Assembly: GCF_008329525.1 (NCBI RefSeq)
Contig: NZ_NPKQ01000014.1
Span: 1 to 64,000, forward strand
Source of the DNA: Tardiphaga sp. P9-11
GTDB taxonomy: Bacteria > Pseudomonadota > Alphaproteobacteria > Rhizobiales > Xanthobacteraceae
Length of the DNA stretch: 64,000 bases
Direction of reading: 5' to 3'
The position numbers and the translations under genes are program-made. The notes below the pieces were generated by a model. It did not search any database and was not told where the DNA came from. It worked only from the letters and a program-made list of their open reading frames with translations. The stretch's first letter is position 1, and every line of letters starts with the position of its first letter. Positions 58,310 to 64,000 of this stretch are shown here, piece by piece.

Positions 58310-59726
58310 GGTGGGCAAACTTTTCATCGGCCGAAAGGTCCGCGAGATCCGGGAAAGCCGGCGGCTCAGCCAGTCCGGCTTTGCGGAGCGGCTTGGGATT
58401 TCCACGAGCTATCTCAACCAGATCGAAAACAACCAACGGCCGGTCTCCGCCTCGGTCCTGGTTCTGCTGGCGGAGCGTTTTCAGATCGACCTCGACGCAT
58501 TTTCGCTCAACGACAGCGACAGAATTCTGTCGATGCTCACCGAAGCATTGGCGGATCCGGTCTTTGCCTCCTACAATCCCAGCATTCATGAGCTGAAATT
58601 GGTCGCGCAAAATGCGCCCGGTTTCGCGCAGGCTTTGCTCAATTCGCACCGGGCCTATAAGCGAAACAGCGAACAGCTGGCCAGTATCGACGGACAATCC
58701 GCAAATGGCGCCGGCGAACCGACCGCTTATGAGGAAATCCGCGACTTCTTCCACCTCGTGGACAATTACGTCCATGATCTCGATATGGCGGCCGAGGCAC
58801 TTGCCGACCGTCTGGGCATTCCTGATGAGAACGTTACACAGGCCCTGGTCGACCATCTGGCATCCCACCACAATGTTCAAATCCGGCGAGGCGCTCCTCA
58901 CGAGACCTCGCAGCGGCGCTTCGACCGCGCGTCCCGGACGCTATTTCTGAGCCCCTATCTTCCGGCACCGACCCGCAATTTCCAGATCGCACTCCAGATT
59001 GCAGTTCTCGAAGAGGAAGAGCGGATCGGCGAGATCGTCGGCAAAGCCACCTTCCGGTCGGCAGATGCGCGCAATGTCTGTGCGGCCGGCCTTCGCAACT
59101 ATTTTGCGGGCGCGCTTCTGCTCCCCTATCGCCGGTTCCTGCAAGCCGCCAAGGAGCTCCGGCACGATCTCGAATTGATCGCAATCCGGTTCGACGCCAG
59201 CCTAGAGCAGGTGGGCCACCGCCTTTCCACATTGCAGCGCCCGGGCCATAAGGGCGTGCCCGTGTTCTTTGCGCGGGTGGACCGCGCCGGCAACATCACC
59301 AAGCGCCATAGCGCCGCCAAATTGCAATTCGCACGCTATGGCGCCGCCTGCCCGCTCTGGAACGCCCACCAGGCCTTCGAGACACCGAGCCAGATCATCA
59401 GGCAGCTCGCCGAGACGCCGGACGGCGTCCGCTTCTTATGCGTAGCCACGGAATTATCGAAAGCACGTGGAGGATTCGAAGCCCCGCGTCCACGCTATGC
59501 GATCGCCCTTGGATGCGAAATTTCTTATGCGAAGGACTTCGTCTATGCGGATGGGCTCGACCTCACTAACAGGGCCGCGTACGACCCGATCGGCATCTCG
59601 TGCCGGATCTGCGAGCGGGTGAGTTGCTCGCAGCGTGCCGTCCCCCCGCTCAAAAGCAAACTGTCAATCGATCCTGATGTCAGGGATATTCTACCGTATC
59701 GGATCGTGCACGGTCCCGAGAGCTGA
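58308..59726 (+). CDS. ScfR/PccR-type short-chain fatty acyl-CoA regulator
   Basis: The 472-residue protein has an N-terminal XRE helix-turn-helix (RKVREIRESRRLSQSGFAER, then STSYLNQIENNQRPV; residues about 9-48), a central M78/IrrE-like region without a clear HExxH zinc motif, and a C-terminal domain ending in a cysteine cluster CRICERVSCSQRAVPP (near 438), the hallmark of this family. Such regulators sense short-chain acyl-CoA and control propionyl-CoA or acetyl-CoA genes. It is divergent from pccB. The ATG at 58308 sits within the operator repeats; an in-frame TTG at 58287 is an alternative. Confidence 0.88.
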   Translation: MVGKLFIGRKVREIRESRRLSQSGFAERLGISTSYLNQIENNQRPVSASVLVLLAERFQIDLDAFSLNDSDRILSMLTEALADPVFASYNPSIHELKLVAQNAPGFAQALLNSHRAYKRNSEQLASIDGQSANGAGEPTAYEEIRDFFHLVDNYVHDLDMAAEALADRLGIPDENVTQALVDHLASHHNVQIRRGAPHETSQRRFDRASRTLFLSPYLPAPTRNFQIALQIAVLEEEERIGEIVGKATFRSADARNVCAAGLRNYFAGALLLPYRRFLQAAKELRHDLELIAIRFDASLEQVGHRLSTLQRPGHKGVPVFFARVDRAGNITKRHSAAKLQFARYGAACPLWNAHQAFETPSQIIRQLAETPDGVRFLCVATELSKARGGFEAPRPRYAIALGCEISYAKDFVYADGLDLTNRAAYDPIGISCRICERVSCSQRAVPPLKSKLSIDPDVRDILPYRIVHGPES

Positions 59727-59881
59727 TTGATGATCAGCCTATTGGCTCGCCGACACTGCGAAGTTTGCGCACGCGTTCACGCCTAACCGGCAACTATACT
59801 GCGCATCGAATATGCAAAAAATGGCTCGAAAATAAGCAATCAGCCAATCGACCGCAATGCACAAAAATGACTTTGACTGTT

Positions 59882-59910
59882 TTTCGACACAAGTCGGCAT
59901 TTTGTCGAAA
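59882..59910. promoter_or_regulatory. Inverted repeat upstream of the Lrp-type regulator
   Basis: TTTCGACA (59882-59889) and TGTCGAAA (59903-59910) form an 8-bp inverted repeat with a 13-bp spacer; the arms are 21 bp apart, two helical turns. It is in the relatively AT-rich 290-bp gap before the regulator that starts at 60017. An autoregulatory Lrp/AsnC site is a reasonable guess. Confidence 0.45.
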
Positions 59911-60016
59911 TTCCATCGGCGCGCCTGAGGTTACCATTTGTCATTCGGTTGTCACTCGGCCTCGTAACGCGAGCGACCGGTCCGGATTGAAAACTGTTAG
60001 TTTTGGGAGACACGCG

Positions 60017-60640
60017 ATGATGACGACCTCTCTCGACAGGATAGACATCAAGATTCTGAACGAACTTCAGCAGAACGCGAGCTTGACCAATGTCGAACTC
60101 GCGTCGCGCGTCAATCTTTCACCGTCGCCATGTCTCGCACGCGTCAAGACGCTCGAAAAACTCGGCGTGATCGACCGCCGTATCGCCATTCTCGATCCTG
60201 CATTACTTGGCATTGCAGTGACCGCGTTCATCCAGATTAAACTCGAAAAGCAGGTCCAGACCTCGCTGGAAGCGTTTACACGGGTCATCGATCGCCTGGC
60301 GCAGGTCATGGAATGTTATCTGATGACGGGCGACAGCGACTACATGCTGCGTGTCATGGTGTCCGACATCGAAGATCTCGAGGATCTCATCGTCAACAAG
60401 CTTTCACGTATCCCCGGCGTTTCCAGCATTCGGTCCAATCTCGCGCTCAAACGCATTTCCCACAAGACCGTTCTGCCGCTCGATACCAATCATCCGGTTG
60501 TCGTGAAGGTATGCCGCAGCTCATCCCGATCTCTTGAGCGAACGACGAAACCTCGATGCGACGCAACGAGTTCATCGCTATCGGATGCGCCAGTCGGCAT
60601 CGATGCCCGTTACCCCAGCTATTGCGCGGGAAGGCTATGA
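60017..60640 (+). CDS. Lrp/AsnC-family regulator with an unusual C-terminal tail
   Basis: A 207-residue regulator. The start at 60017 has a GGGAGA ribosome binding site and gives MMTTSLDRIDIKILNELQQN, the normal family opening. The helix-turn-helix (TNVELASRVNLSPSPCLARV, about 23-42) and RAM domain (GVTAFIQIKLEKQ-like segment near 75, YLMTGDSDYMLRVMV near 105) are complete by TVLPLD at about residue 160. About 45 further residues, rich in Ser, Arg and Cys (CRSSSRSLERTTK...), have no family counterpart and look like read-through after loss of the normal stop or a frameshift. Target genes unknown; ribB follows 137 bp later. Confidence 0.83.
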   Translation: MMTTSLDRIDIKILNELQQNASLTNVELASRVNLSPSPCLARVKTLEKLGVIDRRIAILDPALLGIAVTAFIQIKLEKQVQTSLEAFTRVIDRLAQVMECYLMTGDSDYMLRVMVSDIEDLEDLIVNKLSRIPGVSSIRSNLALKRISHKTVLPLDTNHPVVVKVCRSSSRSLERTTKPRCDATSSSLSDAPVGIDARYPSYCAGRL

Positions 60641-60777
60641 AGCGATCGTGACAACCATCTTGGATGGCCTCGATCCATGCTTGAATAGGCGTGTGTGATC
60701 TCGCAGGCGCCATATGCGGATCCAGCTGCTTGACCACCGAACTATCGTTCCAACATCGTCGCGGGTGAGATCTTTCA

Positions 60778-61854
60778 ATGGCGGCATCAGTCAACACGGT
60801 ACTGCGCGCCTTTGCCGAAGGCGAGATCATCGTCGTGACCGACGACGATGACCGCGAGGGCGAGGGCGATCTTGTCGTTGCCGCATCCCTCTGTACGGCC
60901 GAAAAGATGGCATTCATCATCCGGCATACATCGGGAATCGTCTGCGCGCCGATTACGGCCGACCACGCGAGGCGTCTGCGCCTTGACCCCATGGTCGTGA
61001 ACAACGACTCAGCGCATACGACTGCTTTTACCGTATCGGTGGACTACCGGCCGGATGATGGGACGGGTATCTCAGCTGAGGAGCGGGCGTCATGCTGCCG
61101 CGCGCTCGCTAATCTTAATGCCGGCGCCAGCGATTTTTCCCGGCCCGGCCACGTCTTTCCGCTGATCGCGAAAGAGGGAGGTGTGCTTATGCGATCGGGC
61201 CACACCGAAGCCGCTGTCGATCTGTGCAAACTAGCTAAACTCGAACCGGTCGGCGTGATCAGCGAGCTGATGAATGACGATGGCTCGGTCATGAAGGGAG
61301 TGCAGGTCGCGGCATTTGCCGAGAGGCACAGACTGAAACGTGTCACCATCGCTGATCTGATCCGCTTCAGGCAAGCCCGCGAGACGCTGATCGAACGCGT
61401 ATCGAGCGTCACCGCGGACAGCCCAATCGGCCCGTTGCAGGGCTATTCCTATCGCTCTCCGTTCGATCCCATCCATCATGTCGCTTACGTCTATGGCGAT
61501 ATCGGCGACGGCACCAACGTCCTCACGCGCTTCTACAAGCCGAACATCCTGCGCGACCTATTTTCGGGTCAGGAACAGGCGAAGATGAATGTCGTCCTGC
61601 ATCGCTTCAAGGATAATGGCAGCGGCGTGCTTGTCTATCTGCGCGATGGCGCAGCGGGCGTCCCCCCGGCGCCGCTGGCGTCGGCCTCATCGCAAGAGGA
61701 TGATCGCAACAGGCAGTGGCGCGAAATTGGTGTGGGCGCCCAGATCCTGCGCGATCTGAGGATCACGTCCATCCGTCATCTCACCTCCTCAACCCATCAC
61801 TTCAGGGGATTGTCGGGCTTCGGCATCGAGATCGTCCGGAACGAGTCGCTCTGA
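60778..61854 (+). CDS. ribB: 3,4-dihydroxy-2-butanone 4-phosphate synthase with degenerate GTP-cyclohydrolase domain (RibBX-like)
   Basis: The first about 205 residues are a complete RibB domain: DDDDREGEGDLVVAA (near 22), FIIRHTSGIVCAP, SDFSRPGHVFPL, and RSGHTEAAVDL with the catalytic histidine and glutamate. It makes the four-carbon precursor of riboflavin from ribulose 5-phosphate. The remaining 150 residues follow the outline of RibA but lack the zinc-binding cysteines (GDIGDGTNVLTRFY stands where HSECLTGDVFG... is expected), so this half is probably not a GTP cyclohydrolase. This matches described RibBX proteins. No FMN riboswitch is visible upstream. It may be a dedicated, unlinked flavin-supply gene. 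Confidence 0.85.
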   Translation: MAASVNTVLRAFAEGEIIVVTDDDDREGEGDLVVAASLCTAEKMAFIIRHTSGIVCAPITADHARRLRLDPMVVNNDSAHTTAFTVSVDYRPDDGTGISAEERASCCRALANLNAGASDFSRPGHVFPLIAKEGGVLMRSGHTEAAVDLCKLAKLEPVGVISELMNDDGSVMKGVQVAAFAERHRLKRVTIADLIRFRQARETLIERVSSVTADSPIGPLQGYSYRSPFDPIHHVAYVYGDIGDGTNVLTRFYKPNILRDLFSGQEQAKMNVVLHRFKDNGSGVLVYLRDGAAGVPPAPLASASSQEDDRNRQWREIGVGAQILRDLRITSIRHLTSSTHHFRGLSGFGIEIVRNESL

Positions 61855-61894
61855 TTGCACGAATTCGGTTATGGCGAACATCCCGATGACCACG

Positions 61895-62755
61895 TCAGAG
61901 GCTCCAGGCATCCGGCGAGGCCGGCAGCACACCACCAGCCGGGTCCACGCGCGTCTGATCGGCCCCGCGGTCGGAGAAGTAGCGGGCTGGCGACTTTCCG
62001 AGCGCCTTCTTAAACATGGTGATGAAAGCGCTCACCGACTCATAACCTAAAGCGCCCGATACGGACTGAACCGTGTCTCCAGCAGACAGTTTCTGGATGG
62101 CGACGATGATCTGAAGCTGTTGGCGCCAGCGGCTGAAGGTCATGCCTGTTTCGGTGACCACGAGACGCATCAGCGTCCGCTCGCCGAGCGCCGCTGCTTC
62201 CGCCCATTCCGCCACGGTCCGGCGATCGGCGGGATCGTCTATCAAGGCGTCGGCTATGAAGCGTAGTTTTGAATGACGCGTGATTGGCAGATGCAACCTT
62301 TCGGTCGGCAGGGCGATCAGTTCGTTCAGGAGCACCGCCGCGATCTGAGCGAGAGGCCCCTGCGGATCGTAAAGCGGCGGTAGCGTCGCCATGCGGAGGA
62401 TCAGTTCATGCAGCAGCGGCGTGATCGAGAGGGTGCAGCATTCTTGCGGCAGGCCCGCGGCTTCCATGTCCACATAGAGAAAGAGCAGGCTGGCATTTGC
62501 GGTGACCCGGTTGCTGTGCGGCATGCCGCCCGGGATCCAGACACCGCAGCGCGGTGGGACCATCCACAGCCCGCTCGGTACCTCGCAGGTCACTCCTCCG
62601 CGCTGCGCGAGGACGAGCTGCCCCTTGCGGTGGGTATGAACCGGTAGCTCGTCCTCTTTCTCCTGCGTATCCACCATCCTCGCTACGATTGGACGGTCCA
62701 GACTATCAGGGTCGAATAGACGGTAGTGCTGATGAAGCGTCCCGCGCATTGTCAT
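61895..62755 (-). CDS. AraC-family regulator with cupin-type sensor (paralogue)
   Basis: The 286-residue product has the same layout as the regulator at 37937-38803: cupin-like sensor (LPVHTHRKGQLVLAQRGG near 35, WMVPPRCGVWIPGGMPH near 62) and AraC DNA-binding domain (FSRWRQQLQIIVAIQKLSAG near 205, YESVSAFITMFKKALGKSP near 235). It is convergent with ribB (40-bp gap) and divergent from the FUSC gene (89-bp gap), so it probably controls the FUSC transporter. The second in-frame ATG at 62749 could also be the start. Confidence 0.85.
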   Translation of the reverse strand: MTMRGTLHQHYRLFDPDSLDRPIVARMVDTQEKEDELPVHTHRKGQLVLAQRGGVTCEVPSGLWMVPPRCGVWIPGGMPHSNRVTANASLLFLYVDMEAAGLPQECCTLSITPLLHELILRMATLPPLYDPQGPLAQIAAVLLNELIALPTERLHLPITRHSKLRFIADALIDDPADRRTVAEWAEAAALGERTLMRLVVTETGMTFSRWRQQLQIIVAIQKLSAGDTVQSVSGALGYESVSAFITMFKKALGKSPARYFSDRGADQTRVDPAGGVLPASPDAWSL

Positions 62756-62844
62756 ACCTTAGCAATTAATTGGCAGAGTATCGAAATTCACGCGACACAG
62801 CAATGCCTATGGTCTGGATGCTTGCTCCACGGAAGCTCAGGACC

Positions 62845-64000
62845 ATGCCAAAATCACTTCTGTCTCGGATTCTCGCCGCCGCACCGCTGGGCCAACTCGA
62901 CCCCAAATGGGCGCTGTTCTCGGCGAATTCGTTCATCGCGGCGATGCTGGCGATCTATCTCGCCTTTCGCCTCGGCCTGCAGCGTCCCTATTGGGCGATG
63001 CTCACCGTCTATCTGACCGCGCAGCCCTTCGTCGGAGCGGTTCGGTCGCGCGCCGCCTATCGCTTTCTCGGAACCTTGCTTGGCGCTTGCGCAGCTCTAG
63101 CCCTGGTACCGGTGCTGGTCGATCAGCCGGCACTGTTGTCGGTCGCTGTCACCGCCTTTGCTGGACTGTGCCTTTACATCTCCCTGCAGGACCGCACCCC
63201 GCGCAGCTATGTCTTCCTGCTGGCCGGTTACACCGCTACTACCGTCGCCTTTTCCAGCGTGAACGCGCCGGCCATGGTGTTCGATACCGCGCTGTCGCGG
63301 GTCGAGGAAATCCTGCTCGGGATCAGCTGCGCGACGCTGGTGCACACGCTGCTGTTCCCGAGCGATGTCACGCGCCCCGTTCTAAAACTGGTGCGCGCCG
63401 CCGTCGCCGACGCCTTCGCACTGACGAGCGATGTGCTGTCGGCGCGCGCTAGCAACGTTCCGGATCCGGGTCGTTGGAAACTGGCTGCCGACATCACCCA
63501 GCTCGACATCCTGTCGACGCATCTGCGCTACGACACCGCCGCAAGAAAGCCGGAGCCGCGCGCCATCAGCGCCGTTCAGAACCAGCTCGCACTGGTGTTG
63601 CCGATGCTGCTGGCGGTCGAGGACAGCCTCGCGGCCATGGGCGAGCTGCGCTCGGCCGAATTAAACGGCCTGCTGGCAGACCTCGCCGACTGGGCACGAG
63701 ATCCGGATCGATCCTTGGTGGATGCGAAAGACCTGATCGCCAGATGCGAAAGATTCGGAGCAGTCGCGAGCGGCGATACCAAGATTTGGGATCGCCTTCT
63801 TGAAGCCAGCACGGTCACCAGACTGTCCACCTTGATCGATGCGCTCGCCTCCGCCAATAGCATTTCCGCAGCTCTGCACGGCACTTCGCCGGCCTCCGCG
63901 CGAAAAGACAAAGGCCAATGTCCGCATGCCAAAGCACGCCGGCATCTGCATCGCGATCCCGGTCTCGCCGCCTTGTCGGTCGCTGCTCTCTTTATCGCCG
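62845..64000 (+). CDS. FUSC-family inner-membrane transporter (aromatic acid exporter type), partial
   Basis: The reading frame starts at an ATG with an AGGA element close upstream and runs to the window end without a stop (385 codons), so the 3' end is missing. The N-terminal half has six hydrophobic segments, with FRLGLQRPYWAMLTVYLTAQPFVGAVRSR (about residues 42-70; QRPYWAMLTV and TAQPF are typical of FUSC/AaeB/PET112-like YccS proteins), then a long soluble region and the start of a second membrane block at the edge (LAALSVAALFIA). Relatives export p-hydroxybenzoate and similar acids. It is divergent from an AraC regulator. Confidence 0.82.
   Translation, partial: MPKSLLSRILAAAPLGQLDPKWALFSANSFIAAMLAIYLAFRLGLQRPYWAMLTVYLTAQPFVGAVRSRAAYRFLGTLLGACAALALVPVLVDQPALLSVAVTAFAGLCLYISLQDRTPRSYVFLLAGYTATTVAFSSVNAPAMVFDTALSRVEEILLGISCATLVHTLLFPSDVTRPVLKLVRAAVADAFALTSDVLSARASNVPDPGRWKLAADITQLDILSTHLRYDTAARKPEPRAISAVQNQLALVLPMLLAVEDSLAAMGELRSAELNGLLADLADWARDPDRSLVDAKDLIARCERFGAVASGDTKIWDRLLEASTVTRLSTLIDALASANSISAALHGTSPASARKDKGQCPHAKARRHLHRDPGLAALSVAALFIA

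Noticed and set aside
60641-60777. Possible FMN riboswitch before ribB
   Set aside because: The conserved RFN-element stretches were not found in the 137-bp gap.

Overview
The window looks like a catabolic stretch of an alphaproteobacterial chromosome, most like the Bradyrhizobium/Rhodopseudomonas/Afipia group. This rests on the high GC content, an ScfR/PccR-type regulator beside propionyl-CoA genes, a pimeloyl-CoA-type dehydrogenase pair, tripartite tricarboxylate transporters and several liv-type ABC systems. No rRNA, tRNA, CRISPR array, prophage or complete insertion sequence was seen. It is an inference from gene content, not a species identification.

Layout. 1-5.4 kb: quinone oxidoreductase divergent from an AraC regulator, which is followed by an acyl-CoA ligase and a branched-chain-type binding protein, closed by a strong hairpin terminator. 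5.4-6.6 kb: a lone acyl-CoA dehydrogenase, then a gap holding a decayed LysR gene. 7.2-20.8 kb (minus strand): a pim-like beta-oxidation set (two-subunit acyl-CoA dehydrogenase, hydratase/3-hydroxyacyl-CoA dehydrogenase, thiolase, CoA ligase) interleaved with a NitT/TauT-type ABC importer and a TctCBA importer. 21.1-22.0 kb (plus): a NicR/BpsR-like MarR regulator and a PaaI-type thioesterase. 22.2-30.6 kb (minus): a pyridine-ring degradation operon (three-subunit molybdenum hydroxylase with CoxG, NicC-like monooxygenase, NicF, NicD, NicX) ending in a decayed MFS transporter. It is divergent from a second, very similar MarR regulator at 30.9 kb. 31.4-38.8 kb: a possible frameshifted gene, a homodimeric-type pyruvate dehydrogenase operon (aceE-aceF-lpd) and an AraC regulator. 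38.9-50.3 kb (minus): an unassigned catabolic cluster with a liv-type importer, LLM flavin monooxygenase, flavin reductase, creatininase-family hydrolase, two crotonases, a CoA ligase and a VOC protein. 50.5-59.7 kb: pccB-pccA-mutA-mutB with a divergent ScfR-family regulator. 60.0-64.0 kb: an Lrp regulator, a RibB with a degenerate GTP-cyclohydrolase domain, an AraC regulator and a FUSC transporter that runs off the end.

The most interesting signal is a shared promoter-operator module in front of three separate transcription units (SBP of the NitT-type importer at 12.6 kb, tctC at 21.0 kb, molybdenum hydroxylase at 30.6 kb). In each, a CTYG-N4-CAAG palindrome overlaps the -35 element, the -10 lies 17 bp away, and one or more further copies follow at 19-bp spacing. 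Two MarR paralogues with almost the same recognition region sit beside two of the three copies. I infer one regulon joining transport, side-chain beta-oxidation and 2,5-dihydroxypyridine ring cleavage, perhaps for a pyridine compound carrying an acyl side chain. The enzymes are recognisable families; the proposed link between them is not something I can match to a described system.
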